Source: Bacteroidaceae bacterium (GTDB lineage: Bacteria > Bacteroidota > Bacteroidia > Bacteroidales > Bacteroidaceae). Taken from it: a stretch of 64,000 nt of DNA. How positions within the stretch are numbered: position 1 is the stretch's first letter; each line of letters begins with the position of its first letter. The position numbers were made by a program, and so were the translations under genes. The notes below the pieces were generated by a model. That model ran no database searches, was not told the origin of the DNA, and saw only the letters and a list, made by a program, of their open reading frames with translations. Positions 16,757-25,700 of this stretch are shown here, piece by piece. The stretch lies in contig JAFROT010000023.1 in NCBI GenBank assembly GCA_017429525.1, positions 1 through 64,000 of the forward strand, given 5' to 3'.

Positions 16757-16934
16757 TCAATCATTGTAATCATATAGCAGTTGACCCGCGAGCCCCATAG
16801 GGGCGGTGTGAATTTAGGCAGGGGTAGAGTCCGCAGGACGGAACCTCAATCATTGCAATCATATAGCAGTTGACCCGCGAGCCCCGTAGGGGCGGTGAGA
16901 ATTTAGGCAGGGGTGGAGTCCGCAGGACGGAACC
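16757..16934. repeat. Two tandem 89-bp repeats
   Basis: Copies 16757-16845 and 16846-16934 differ at about four positions. Each begins TCAATCATTG, contains AATTTAGGCAGGGGT and ends GGACGGAACC. The second copy doubles as the left arm of the palindrome that follows. Confidence 0.85.
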
Positions 16935-17103
16935 CCTGCTCCAAGGAATCAGGACAAACGAGTGCCGTAGGTACGACGGAACGACCTCACTAACTCCGTC
17001 GTACCTACGACACTCTGGTAAACCGTCATTAGAGAGCAGGGGTTACGTTCGCTTCGCTCACTTCACCCCTGCCTAAATTCCTTCGCCCCTCTGGGGCTCT
17101 CCC
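16878..17103. repeat. Nested palindrome of about 225 bp
   Basis: The outer arms (about 16878-16942 and 17033-17103) share GAGCCCC...AATTTAGGCAGGGGT...ACCCCTGCTC in inverted orientation. An inner inverted repeat (16961-16980 with 16995-17014) pairs over 20 bp with one mismatch. Short open frames across it are best explained by the palindrome and are not called as genes. A fragment of the same sequence (GCCTAAATTCC) recurs near 50512. Confidence 0.8.
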
Positions 17104-17203
17104 ACGTGTACGCCCTCACGTCCATACGTGTACGCCCTTACGTCCATACGTGTACGCCCTTACGACCATACGTGCGCTCCTTCACGTCTATACGTTGTAG
17201 GCC
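17103..17203. repeat. 22-bp tandem repeat array, first locus
   Basis: At least four units of TACGTGTACGCCCTTACGTCCA-type sequence start at 17103, 17125, 17147 and 17169, exactly 22 bp apart, with a fading fifth at 17191. A related array lies at 56011-56120. Confidence 0.85.
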
Positions 17204-17448
17204 TCTTGAATGGAATGTCCTTTTTTTGACCTTGAAAGTAAATACGGAGTATATTCGGAGTAAATTTTCTCAGTAAATGGATAACTTTTAATTTGTTGAA
17301 TATATTTACGGCGTATTCCTTGAAGAGCCAAGCGTCGCAAGTGAAGAGCCCTTCGTATTTTCTTTCCTCGTCGTAAGAGAAAAATATAAAAACTCATTTC
17401 AGATTACGACCCTATTCGTGGCCGTTTCAGCAGTTTTCGACCCCGAAA
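17204..17448. other. AT-rich gene-free stretch
   Basis: No convincing gene is visible. A 69-codon minus-strand frame exists, but its Arg/Lys/Tyr-rich product has no recognisable family and no promoter. Confidence 0.4.
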
Positions 17449-17480
17449 TTTGCTGCATTGCCATCTTCTTTATATCTTTG
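17449..17480 (+). promoter_or_regulatory. Bacteroidetes-type promoter of the FAH-porU-porV unit
   Basis: TTTG at 17449-17452 and TATCTTTG at 17473-17480 are 20 bp apart. They lie about 120 bp before the FAH-family start codon, and no other strong promoter is seen before porU. Confidence 0.7.
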
Positions 17481-17601
17481 CGGCGAAAAAAAGTGGTGGA
17501 ACTCCTGGGTGCTATAACCCTTTGTTCGTCCTGTACGGATTGGCCGCAAAGGTTGCATGCAGGACAGAACTCATGTAGGTTTCCTCGTCAAGAAGGCCGT
17601 T

Positions 17602-18222
17602 ATGAAGATATTTGCAGTAGGAATGAACTATGCGGAGCACAATAAAGAGCTCCATCAATCGTTATATATTACAGAGGAGCCCGTCATCTTCACGAAGGCG
17701 GACTCCGCCCTGCTCACGAACGGGCGCCCGTTCTTCATCCCCGACTTCACGCAGCGGTGTGACTATGAGACGGAGCTCGTCGTGCGCATCTGTCGTCTGG
17801 GACGCAGCATCCCGCAGCGGTTCGCCCATCGCTACTACGACGCGGTCACCGTGGGCATCGACTTCACGGCGCGCGACCTGCAGGAACGCCTGCGGGCGCA
17901 GGGACATCCCTGGGAGCTCTGCAAGGGCTTCGACGGCTCGGCCGTCGTGGGGCGCTTCGTACCGAAAGAGGCGCTGGGCCGTGACATCCAGGACCTGCAC
18001 TTCCACCTCGACGTGAACGGCGAGACGGTGCAGCGCGGGCATACGGCCGACATGCTGCACAAAGTGGACGAGCTGGTGGCGTACATCAGTCGGTTCTTCA
18101 CGCTGAAGACGGGCGACCTCCTCTACACCGGCACCCCGGCAGGCGTGGGGCCTGTTCACATCGACGACCACCTCACGGGATGGCTCGAGGACGAGAAGCT
18201 CCTGGAATTCAACGTGAAGTGA
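17602..18222 (+). CDS. Fumarylacetoacetate hydrolase (FAH) family protein
   Basis: The start at 17602 (MKIFAVGMNYAEHNKEL) gives 206 residues, the size of the short FAHD1-like members. The motifs are SALLTNGRPFFIP, the metal-ligand pair in CDYETELVVRI, TVGIDFTARDLQ and the C-terminal LLYTGTPAGVGPV. These enzymes are metal-dependent and cleave C-C bonds in acylpyruvates or decarboxylate oxaloacetate, or open or tautomerise keto acids. The exact substrate cannot be told from sequence. It is the first gene of a plus-strand run with porU (62 bp gap) and porV. The association with T9SS genes may simply be shared transcription. Confidence 0.88.
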   Translation: MKIFAVGMNYAEHNKELHQSLYITEEPVIFTKADSALLTNGRPFFIPDFTQRCDYETELVVRICRLGRSIPQRFAHRYYDAVTVGIDFTARDLQERLRAQGHPWELCKGFDGSAVVGRFVPKEALGRDIQDLHFHLDVNGETVQRGHTADMLHKVDELVAYISRFFTLKTGDLLYTGTPAGVGPVHIDDHLTGWLEDEKLLEFNVK

Positions 18223-18284
18223 TGAGGAGACGGGGCCGACCCATGCACCACATCCGAAACAACATAAATGATGAGCCCTCGCTT

Positions 18285-21200
18285 ATGAATACGTTCAGAA
18301 ATATAATCATCCTTTTCTTGCTCTTGCCCCTGCAGGCCTCTGCGCAGGACTTCACGCAGATGAACTGGGACGAGATGCGCATCGACAGCGTGCTGCCTAC
18401 GTATGCCGAGATGGTGCCGCTGGAGAGCGACCCGCAAGGCTACGCGTACAGCGTTCACGTCCTCTACCCCGAATGGGCTCCGCTGACGAAGGCAGAGCAG
18501 GCGGTGGCAGAGCGCGAACGTGAGCGCCTGGCCGACACGCTGCAGATTGATGCCTACGTGGCCTACAGTCGTGGGCAGGCGATGCTGGATTTCTCGTTCG
18601 TGCCGGTCGTCTTCCGCAACGGACGCTACGAGAAACTGATGAGCGGAAAAGTGGTGATAAAAGGGACGAAAACGAAAACGTTAACGAAAACGAAAACGTT
18701 AACGAAAACGGGAACGTTAACGAAAACGGGAACGTTAACGGGAACGGGAACGAGAACTTGGCGCAAGGCGGATGAGCGGACTACACGCTGGGCCGAGAAC
18801 AGCGTGCTGGCCCAGGGGCGCTGGGTGCGCATCACGCTGACCGACGACGGGCTCTATCGTCTGCCTTTCTCCGTGCTGCGTTCGATGGGCTTCACGACGC
18901 CCGAGAACATCCGCGTCTATGGCTACGGCGGCCATCGGCAGAAAGAGAAGATCGCACCCGACACCGATTGGGACGACCTCGAACCCGTGGCGCTGCTGCC
19001 GACGGGCGACGGCTTCGTCTTCCACGCCAACGGCACGGTGACGTGGCGCAACGGCATCCACGTGAAGAACCCCTACGCCCGCGAGGCTTCCTATTTCGTG
19101 ACCGAAGCGACAACGCCCGCCGAGGCTATCGGGAAGGTGGACGCTACCGAGAGCGACGAATGGGAGGAGATCGACTTCCAGCCCAGTTCCCACTTCCAGG
19201 CCTACGCGGTCTACGACCCTCAGGAATGGGCTTGGTTCCAAGGCGGCAACCAACTCTACGAGAGCTATGACTACGCTCAGGGCAACAGCCGCAGCTACAC
19301 GCTGACGCTGCCCACCTATACCAGCCGTTACCACACGGCCAACTTCTTCGTCGACTTCACGGCGGCCCATGAGGAGTCGACGATCGTGCAGACAACCATC
19401 AACGGCGTCCAGATGAACTCCTTTGAGATACAAGGACTCACCGACTACTCCTACGCAACGGAGAAGACGCGCCGCTTCACAAATATCGACGAGCCGCAGC
19501 AGACGACGACCGTGCGCTTCCAGACGACCAGCGGACACCCAGCACACCTCAACTACTTCGAACTCTCGTACGTAGGGGATATGCGCATCGATGCCACCTA
19601 TCCCGTCATTCAGTTCAGTCGCACGCTGGAGACAGATGGCGAGGAGTTCCGCATCCGCTACGCCCAAGGGCAGGAGCCCCACTTGTGGCGCCTCGGCGAG
19701 CCGGGCAGCCCTGCGGTGGAACTGGTGGGAAGCAAGACGACGTGGGACGATGGCAGCCTGTACTACTACGTACCTGTGATCAACGATGGCGCCGAGCACC
19801 GTTATGTCGTCTTCGACGGCAATGCGCTGTCATCGCTGCCCGTGCCTACGGTGGGCGGTGCGATAGCCAACCAGAACCTGCACGCCACCGACAGCCTCGA
19901 CATGGTCATCATCACGCCCGCCAGCGGCATCTTCGACAGCGAGGCCGAGCGCCTGGCCGAGGCCCACCGACAGATGGACGGCCTGCGCGTAGGCGTGGTC
20001 CGTGCCGACCAGATATACAATGAGTTCTCCAGCGGCACGCCCGACGCTACGGCCTACCGCCGCTTCCTGAAGATGCTCTACGACCGTGCCGAGGACAAGG
20101 CTGCCGATGCGCCCCGCTACCTGCTGCTCTTCGGCGACGGCGCGTGGGACAACCGCATGATCACGACCGCCTGGCGCAGCTATACGCCTGATAATTTCCT
20201 GCTCTGCTTCGAGAGCGACAACTCGGTCAACGACGTCAACTGTTACGTGATGGAGGATTACTTCGGCCTGATGGATGACGGCGAAGGGTCGGTGCTGACG
20301 CGCGAGAAGGTCGACGTGGGCGTAGGGCGCTTCCCTGTCCGCTCGGTGGCCGAGGCGCGCGCGCTGGTCGACAAGACGATTGCCTACATGCGCTCGGATA
20401 ACGCCGGCGCGTGGAAGAACGTGGTCACCTTCCTGGGCGACGACGGCGACCATAACAACCACCTGCAGAACACCGAGGACGTGGCTGCCGTGGTCGAGCG
20501 CAACTACCCCGAGCTGGAGGTGCGCAAGGTGATGTGGGATGCCTATCAGCGGCAGATCAGCAGCACGGGCAACCGCTTCCCCGACGTCGAACGCATCGTG
20601 AACCAACAGATAGAGGAGGGCGCGCTGATGATCAACTATACGGGTCACGCGGCGCCCTACTGCCTCTCGCACGAGCAGGTGCTGCGCATCGAGGACTTCG
20701 CTGCGATGACCTCGCCGCGCACTCCCCTGTGGATGACGGCAGCCTGCGACGTGATGCCCTTCGACACGCAGAAGGATAATATCGGCGAGACGGCCATCCT
20801 CAACGGCAAATCGAGCATCGTAGCCTTCTACGGCACGACCCGCACGGTCTATGCCGACAAGAACCGTGACCTGAACCGCGTGTTCTGCGAAGAGCTCTTC
20901 AAGGCCGATGAGCTGGGACGCCCTCAGCGCATAGGCGATGCGGTAAGACTGAGTAAGGCGCGCCTTGCAGGCAACGAGAACTATCCGCAGAACAAGTTCC
21001 ATTTCGTGCTGCTGGGCGACCCGGCCCTTCGCTTCGGCAGTCACGGCAACCGCGTCGTGCTCGACAGCATCAATGGCCATTCTGTGGCGACGCTCGACGA
21101 CGACTTCATCCTGCATGCCGGCGGCAAGGTTAGGCTGAGCGGACATGTCGAGGATGCCGACGGCGAGGAGTGCTCGTCGTTCCACGGCACGCTCACTGCC

Positions 21201-22142
21201 CGCCTCTACGACAGCCGCCGACTGATCACCTGCCTCAACAACGACCGTTCGGCCGACACGCTCTTCACCTACCGGGCCTACGACAAGATGCTCTACAACG
21301 GCACGGACAGCGTCAGCAACGGCCGCTTCACCGTGACCTGCCCCATCCCCATGGACATCAGCTACAGCAATGCTGCGGGGCGCGTTGTCTTCTATGCCCT
21401 CTCCAACGACTTGCAGACTGAGGCCAACGGCCACAGCGAGGACTTCCTGCTGGGCGGCACGGAGGACGGACTGAGCGACACCGAGGGCCCGCAGATTGCG
21501 GCCTACCTTGGCAACGACAAGTTTGAGAACGGCGGCACCGTGGGCGCACAGCCTTTCTTCGTGGCACAGCTCGAGGACGAGAGCGGCATCAACACGGCGG
21601 GAACAGCCGTCGGGCATGACCTGGAACTGATCGTCGACGGCAATCCCGCCACGACCTACACCCTGAACGATTACTTCACGGGCGAGTTCGGCAACTACCA
21701 GCGCGGGGTCGTCTCGTTCACGCTACCTTCGTTGAGCGAGGGCCAGCACTCGCTGCTCTTCCGTGCCTGGGACACGCTCGGCAACTCGTCGACATCGACG
21801 CTCGACTTCGTGGTCGACCCGTCGCTGAAGCCGAGCCTGCTGGAACTCACCACCTCCAACAATCCTGCTACGACACAGACCACCTTCCTGCTGACCTACG
21901 ACCGTCCGGGCAGCACCTGCGATTTCACCATCGAGGTGTACGACTATGCCGGCCGCCTGCTCTGGAACCACCATGAGAGCGGCAGCAGCGAGCGCGGCGT
22001 CTATGCCATCCCCTGGAACCTGACGACGGGCAGCGGCTTCCCCTTGTGGAGCGGCGTCTACCTCTACCGGGCACGCATCAGCTGCAACGGCAGCAGCGAA
22101 GCCACGAAGGCGCAGAAGTTAATTATCAATCGTAGACAATAA
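18285..22142 (+). CDS. porU: PorU, type IX secretion system sortase
   Basis: PorU is the C25 (gingipain-type) peptidase of the T9SS outer-membrane complex that removes the C-terminal sorting signal and attaches cargo to the surface. The chosen start at 18285 gives a signal peptide (IIILFLLLPLQASAQ) and about 1285 residues, in the family range. The catalytic region shows the His motif INYTGHAAPY and the Cys motif WMTAACDVMPFD. RYLLLFGDGAWDNR and NKFHFVLLGDPALRFG are also typical. The C-terminus has a CTD-like ending (WSGVYLYRARI). At about residues 126-155 a Thr-alternating run is encoded by hexanucleotide repeats (18663-18757). porV follows 45 bp downstream, a conserved neighbour. Confidence 0.93.
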   Translation: MNTFRNIIILFLLLPLQASAQDFTQMNWDEMRIDSVLPTYAEMVPLESDPQGYAYSVHVLYPEWAPLTKAEQAVAERERERLADTLQIDAYVAYSRGQAMLDFSFVPVVFRNGRYEKLMSGKVVIKGTKTKTLTKTKTLTKTGTLTKTGTLTGTGTRTWRKADERTTRWAENSVLAQGRWVRITLTDDGLYRLPFSVLRSMGFTTPENIRVYGYGGHRQKEKIAPDTDWDDLEPVALLPTGDGFVFHANGTVTWRNGIHVKNPYAREASYFVTEATTPAEAIGKVDATESDEWEEIDFQPSSHFQAYAVYDPQEWAWFQGGNQLYESYDYAQGNSRSYTLTLPTYTSRYHTANFFVDFTAAHEESTIVQTTINGVQMNSFEIQGLTDYSYATEKTRRFTNIDEPQQTTTVRFQTTSGHPAHLNYFELSYVGDMRIDATYPVIQFSRTLETDGEEFRIRYAQGQEPHLWRLGEPGSPAVELVGSKTTWDDGSLYYYVPVINDGAEHRYVVFDGNALSSLPVPTVGGAIANQNLHATDSLDMVIITPASGIFDSEAERLAEAHRQMDGLRVGVVRADQIYNEFSSGTPDATAYRRFLKMLYDRAEDKAADAPRYLLLFGDGAWDNRMITTAWRSYTPDNFLLCFESDNSVNDVNCYVMEDYFGLMDDGEGSVLTREKVDVGVGRFPVRSVAEARALVDKTIAYMRSDNAGAWKNVVTFLGDDGDHNNHLQNTEDVAAVVERNYPELEVRKVMWDAYQRQISSTGNRFPDVERIVNQQIEEGALMINYTGHAAPYCLSHEQVLRIEDFAAMTSPRTPLWMTAACDVMPFDTQKDNIGETAILNGKSSIVAFYGTTRTVYADKNRDLNRVFCEELFKADELGRPQRIGDAVRLSKARLAGNENYPQNKFHFVLLGDPALRFGSHGNRVVLDSINGHSVATLDDDFILHAGGKVRLSGHVEDADGEECSSFHGTLTARLYDSRRLITCLNNDRSADTLFTYRAYDKMLYNGTDSVSNGRFTVTCPIPMDISYSNAAGRVVFYALSNDLQTEANGHSEDFLLGGTEDGLSDTEGPQIAAYLGNDKFENGGTVGAQPFFVAQLEDESGINTAGTAVGHDLELIVDGNPATTYTLNDYFTGEFGNYQRGVVSFTLPSLSEGQHSLLFRAWDTLGNSSTSTLDFVVDPSLKPSLLELTTSNNPATTQTTFLLTYDRPGSTCDFTIEVYDYAGRLLWNHHESGSSERGVYAIPWNLTTGSGFPLWSGVYLYRARISCNGSSEATKAQKLIINRRQ
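18663..18757 (+). repeat. Hexanucleotide (NNNAAC) repeat inside porU
   Basis: About fifteen consecutive hexamers of the types GAAAAC, GTTAAC and GGGAAC encode alternating Thr with Lys, Leu or Gly. Copy change would stay in frame and lengthen or shorten a linker between the N-terminal domain and the rest of PorU. Confidence 0.85.
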
Positions 22143-22187
22143 AAAGGGCCCCGCCTACGTTCTATATAAGGACAACAGTCACCGACA

Positions 22188-23384
22188 ATGAAACAGACTC
22201 ATAGATACTTCCTCCTCCTGCTGACTATGGCTGCCGTGCAGACGGCGCTGGCGCAGGCCGACAAGCAGAATATGTTTAACCCCGTGACGACGAGCGTCAC
22301 GTCAATGTCCATCGCCCCCGATGCACGCGGCGGTGGTATGGGCGACACGGGTGCTGCCACCGAGGCCGACGTGAACTCCCAGTTCTGGAATCCGGCCAAA
22401 TATCCGTTCTGCGTGGGCCGTGCAGGCGTAGCCATCAGCTACACCCCTTGGTTGCGCAAGTTGGTCAACGACATCAACCTGGCTAATGTGGCTGGCTTCT
22501 ATCGCATCGGCGACTACTCGGCTGTGAGTGCTTCGCTGCGCTATTTCTCGCTTGGCGAAGTAAGCCTGTGGGACGCTTCAGGCGGTGGTGGTGCCATCGA
22601 AGGAATGACCATCAACCCCTACGAGTTTGCCGTTGATGCTGCCTACTCACGTATGCTCTCGGAGTTCTTCTCGATGTCGGTAGGTATGCGTTTCATCTAC
22701 TCCGACATTACCTACGACTATACGTCGGAGTCATCGGCCGGTAAGGCTTTTGCGGCTGACATCGCGATGTACTACAACAACTACCTGATGCTGGGCAACC
22801 GCGAGTGCGGCATCGGCTTCGGTCTGAACATCAACAACATCGGCTCCAAGATCAGCTATGGCGGCGATGACAACAGCGAGTTCATCCCCACGAACCTGCG
22901 TCTGGGTCTGAACTTGACCATCCCGTTCGACGAGTACAACCGTTTTTCGGTGGCCGTGGATGCGAACAAGTTGCTCGTGCCCACTTATCCGATGCAGCAG
23001 CCGGAGGAATCGGGCGAGGAGTTCACCGAGCGTGTGCAGCGCGAATACTACGACGTATCGCCCATCGCGGGTATCTTCAAGAGCTTCCACGACGCGCCCA
23101 ATGGCTTCAAGGAGGAACTGGAGGAGATTCAGGTGAGTGCGGGTTGCGAGTACAGCTACAATGACCGCTTCTTCCTCCGCCTCGGTTATCACGGCGAAGC
23201 GGCCAACAAGGGTAACCGTAAGTATATCACCGCTGGTGCAGGCTTCAAGATGAGTGTATTCTCGATTGATGCTTCTTATGTCTTCTCGACTGCTCAGTCC
23301 AATCCCCTCGACCAGACTATGCGCTTCACCCTCGGCTTCGACCTCGATGGCATGAAGGATCTGTTCGGGAGGAAGAGAAGGTGA
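22188..23384 (+). CDS. porV: PorV, type IX secretion outer-membrane shuttle protein
   Basis: PorV (LptO) is a FadL-like outer-membrane beta-barrel that carries T9SS cargo from the SprA translocon to the PorU attachment complex. The 398-residue length fits the family. The signal peptide ends ALAQA. The family signature MSIAPDARGGGMGDTGAATEAD, with FWNPAKYPF following, is clear near the N-terminus. Alternating beta-strands continue to the aromatic-free ending LFGRKRR, which is somewhat unusual for a barrel. It is directly downstream of porU. Later genes in this window encode the translocon (sprA) and several cargoes with matching sorting tails. Confidence 0.92.
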   Translation: MKQTHRYFLLLLTMAAVQTALAQADKQNMFNPVTTSVTSMSIAPDARGGGMGDTGAATEADVNSQFWNPAKYPFCVGRAGVAISYTPWLRKLVNDINLANVAGFYRIGDYSAVSASLRYFSLGEVSLWDASGGGGAIEGMTINPYEFAVDAAYSRMLSEFFSMSVGMRFIYSDITYDYTSESSAGKAFAADIAMYYNNYLMLGNRECGIGFGLNINNIGSKISYGGDDNSEFIPTNLRLGLNLTIPFDEYNRFSVAVDANKLLVPTYPMQQPEESGEEFTERVQREYYDVSPIAGIFKSFHDAPNGFKEELEEIQVSAGCEYSYNDRFFLRLGYHGEAANKGNRKYITAGAGFKMSVFSIDASYVFSTAQSNPLDQTMRFTLGFDLDGMKDLFGRKRR

Positions 23385-23531
23385 AGACTCTCCCCCCTGC
23401 CCCTCCCTTGTAGGGAGGGGAGTATATACTTTCAGGAAATGAAAGAGGACAGTATACAACAGTCATCGTCTACTACTCCATTCCCTTCGGGACTGTCCCG
23501 TACTTCTTAACCTCTTAACTCCTTAATTACC
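23385..23531 (+). other. porV-ispF intergenic region with a short hairpin
   Basis: CCCCTCCCT and AGGGAGGGG (about 23399-23420) form a hairpin without a T run, so termination is uncertain. The rest contains short CTTAAC-type repeats before the ispF start. Confidence 0.5.
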
Positions 23532-24011
23532 ATGTTCCGTATTGGTTTTGGTTTCGATGTTCATCAGTTAGTTGCTGGCCGCGAGTTGTGGCTGGGCGGT
23601 ATTAAATTGGAACATTCGCTGGGGCTGCTTGGCCATAGCGATGCTGACGTGCTCATTCATGCTATTTGCGATGCCCTGCTTGGCGCTGCCAATATGCGGG
23701 ATATCGGTTATCACTTCCCCGACACGGCAGAGGAGACTGACGGCATCGACAGCAAGATCCTCTTGCGCAAGACCGTGGACCTTATTGCGCAGAAAGGCTA
23801 TCGCGTAGGCAATATTGACGCTACCGTGTGCGCTGAACGTCCGAAGCTGAATCCGCATATTCCTGCCATGCAGCAATGCCTCGCGGAGGTGATGGGCATA
23901 GACGTGGACGCCGTAAGCATCAAAGCCACCACGACCGAGCGTCTGGGCTTCACGGGCCGTGAGGAAGGCATCAGCGCGTATGCCGTCTGCTTGATTGAGC
24001 GTGACGCATAA
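23532..24011 (+). CDS. ispF: 2-C-methyl-D-erythritol 2,4-cyclodiphosphate synthase
   Basis: IspF converts CDP-methylerythritol 2-phosphate to the cyclic diphosphate in the MEP isoprenoid pathway, as a cytosolic trimer with a zinc site. The 159-residue length is standard. The zinc ligands are in FDVHQL (Asp8/His10 region) and the conserved ICDALLGAANMRDIGYHFPD. The C-terminal TERLGFTGREEGISAYAV matches the family. Another MEP gene, dxs, is at 59.8 kb. ispF is the last plus-strand gene before a convergent terminator shared with asnS. Confidence 0.96.
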   Translation: MFRIGFGFDVHQLVAGRELWLGGIKLEHSLGLLGHSDADVLIHAICDALLGAANMRDIGYHFPDTAEETDGIDSKILLRKTVDLIAQKGYRVGNIDATVCAERPKLNPHIPAMQQCLAEVMGIDVDAVSIKATTTERLGFTGREEGISAYAVCLIERDA

Positions 24012-24044
24012 GACCTTTATAAGCCATTTTCCATCTGAATCAAC

Positions 24045-24081
24045 AAAGAAGGGGCACAGCATGACGCTGTGCCCCTTCTTT
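24045..24081. terminator. Bidirectional terminator between ispF and asnS
   Basis: A perfect 16-bp stem (24045-24060 and 24066-24081) has an A run on one side and a T run on the other, and lies between two convergent genes. Confidence 0.93.
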
Positions 24082-24112
24082 GTCGGGAACTATTTGCTTG
24101 AAGTTTCTCCTC

Positions 24113-25546
24113 TTAGAACGTGGCGTTCTTCGGTGTGCGGGGGAAGGGAATCACGTCGCGGATGTTCTGCATACCTGTCACGAAGAGGATGAGGCGCTCG
24201 AAGCCAAGACCGAAACCAGCGTGAGGGCAGCTGCCCCAGCGACGGGTGTCGAGGTACCACTCGAGGTGAGTGGTGTCCATGTGACGGCGCTCGATCTCGC
24301 CCTGCAGTTTCTCCAGACTCTCTTCACGTACGCTGCCGCCGATGATCTCGCCAATGAAGGGGAAGAGGACATCGGTGCCCTGCATGGTGGGGCCGGGTGC
24401 CACGCAGCCGCGATAGCCCACGCTGCCTTCGCCCTGTGGAGCGTTCTGCTTCATGTAGAAGGACTTGATGTCGGTGGGGTAGTCGGTCATGATGACGGGC
24501 TTCTTGAAGTGCTCCTCGACGAGGTAGCGCTCGTGCTCGCTGGCCAGATCGTCGCCCCAGTTGCAGGGGAACTCGAACTTGTGGCCATTCTTGATGGCTT
24601 CCTGCAGGATGCGGATACCTTCGGTGTAAGGCAGGCGCACGAAAGTCTCCTTGAGCACGCCTTGCAGACGTTCGATGAGCGTCTTGTCGATCATCTTGTT
24701 GAGGAACTCGAGGTCGTCCTGACAGTTGTCAAGCGCCCAACGGACGCAGTACTTGATGAAATCCTCCTCGAGGTCCATGAGCTCTTCCTGGTCGAGGAAG
24801 GCAACCTCGGGCTCTATCATCCAGAACTCCGCGAGGTGGCGCGGCGTGTTGCTGTTCTCAGCGCGGAAGGTGGGGCCGAAGGTGTAGATGGCACCGAGGG
24901 CCGTTGCACCGAGCTCACCTTCGAGCTGACCGCTGACCGTGAGGCTTGTCTGCTCGCCGAAGAAGTCGTCGTCGTAGATAATCTTGCCGTTCTCGTCCTT
25001 CTTCAGGTCGTAGAGGTTCTTGGTCGTGACCTGGAACATATTGCCAGCGCCCTCGCAGTCGGAGGCTGTGATGAGGGGCGTGTTGAAATAGAAGAAGCCG
25101 TGCTCGTGGAAGTAGGTGTGGATGGCCATCGCCATATTGTGGCGGATGCGCATGACGGCTCCGAAGGTGTTGGTGCGCAGGCGCATGTGAGCGTGCTGAC
25201 GCATATACTCGAAGCTCTGTCCCTTCTTCTGCATGGGATAGTCGGCGCCGCAAGTGCCAAGGACTTCAATCTTCGAAGCCTGAATCTCAACAGCCTGACC
25301 GCTGCCGACGCTCTCGACGAGTGAGCCCTCTACGCTGAGGCAGGCACCCGTGGTGACCAACTTCATCAGTTCCTCGTCGAACTTTTCGGCATCAGCTACG
25401 ACCTGAATGTTCTTGATGGTGCTGCCATCGTTGAGGGCGATGAAGTAGACGCTCTTGGACCCGCGACGGGTGCGGACCCAACCTTTGGCACAAACCTCGC
25501 CGCCCGGCTGGGCGGCAAGGAGGTCAATTATTTTAGTACGTTTCAT
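24113..25546 (-). CDS. asnS: Asparaginyl-tRNA synthetase
   Basis: AsnRS charges tRNA-Asn with asparagine. The chosen start at 25546 ([15 protein letters not shown]) gives 477 residues, close to the usual 460-470. Upstream in-frame codons only translate the TCTAGA repeat array (a run of Ser-Arg) and are not native. The OB-fold anticodon domain includes [21 protein letters not shown]. Class II motif 2 lies in [25 protein letters not shown], and motif 3 is [16 protein letters not shown]. It is the last gene of a minus-strand run after rluB. Confidence 0.95.
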   Translation of the reverse strand: MKRTKIIDLLAAQPGGEVCAKGWVRTRRGSKSVYFIALNDGSTIKNIQVVADAEKFDEELMKLVTTGACLSVEGSLVESVGSGQAVEIQASKIEVLGTCGADYPMQKKGQSFEYMRQHAHMRLRTNTFGAVMRIRHNMAMAIHTYFHEHGFFYFNTPLITASDCEGAGNMFQVTTKNLYDLKKDENGKIIYDDDFFGEQTSLTVSGQLEGELGATALGAIYTFGPTFRAENSNTPRHLAEFWMIEPEVAFLDQEELMDLEEDFIKYCVRWALDNCQDDLEFLNKMIDKTLIERLQGVLKETFVRLPYTEGIRILQEAIKNGHKFEFPCNWGDDLASEHERYLVEEHFKKPVIMTDYPTDIKSFYMKQNAPQGEGSVGYRGCVAPGPTMQGTDVLFPFIGEIIGGSVREESLEKLQGEIERRHMDTTHLEWYLDTRRWGSCPHAGFGLGFERLILFVTGMQNIRDVIPFPRTPKNATF

Positions 25547-25570
25547 TGTAGGAATGGTTTTATGCTTGGG

Positions 25571-25700
25571 GATTCTAGATTGTCTAGAGGCTCTAGATTT
25601 TCTAGATGTTCTAGAGATTCTAGATGTTCTAGAGATTCTAGATGTTCTAGAGATTCTAGATGTTCTAGAGATTCTAGAGACTCTAGAAGTTCTAGATGTT
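25571..25700 (-). repeat. TCTAGA-type tandem repeat between rluB and asnS
   Basis: About 14 degenerate 9-bp units alternate between GATTCTAGA and TGTTCTAGA, giving an 18-bp higher-order unit dense in the palindrome TCTAGA. It starts immediately after the rluB stop codon and ends 25 bp before the asnS start. A shorter array of the same family lies at 44910-44952, between purN and glycerate kinase. Confidence 0.92.

Noticed and set aside
16870-17076. Short Arg-rich open frame on the plus strand
   Set aside because: It lies wholly inside the nested palindrome, has no family resemblance and no promoter. The palindrome explains the frame.
17103-17203. Possible CRISPR array
   Set aside because: The units are 22 bp and contiguous without spacers, and no cas genes are near. 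It is a tandem repeat.
17188-17397. 69-residue minus-strand frame
   Set aside because: Basic, low-complexity product with no recognisable domain and no promoter. I leave the stretch as gene-free.
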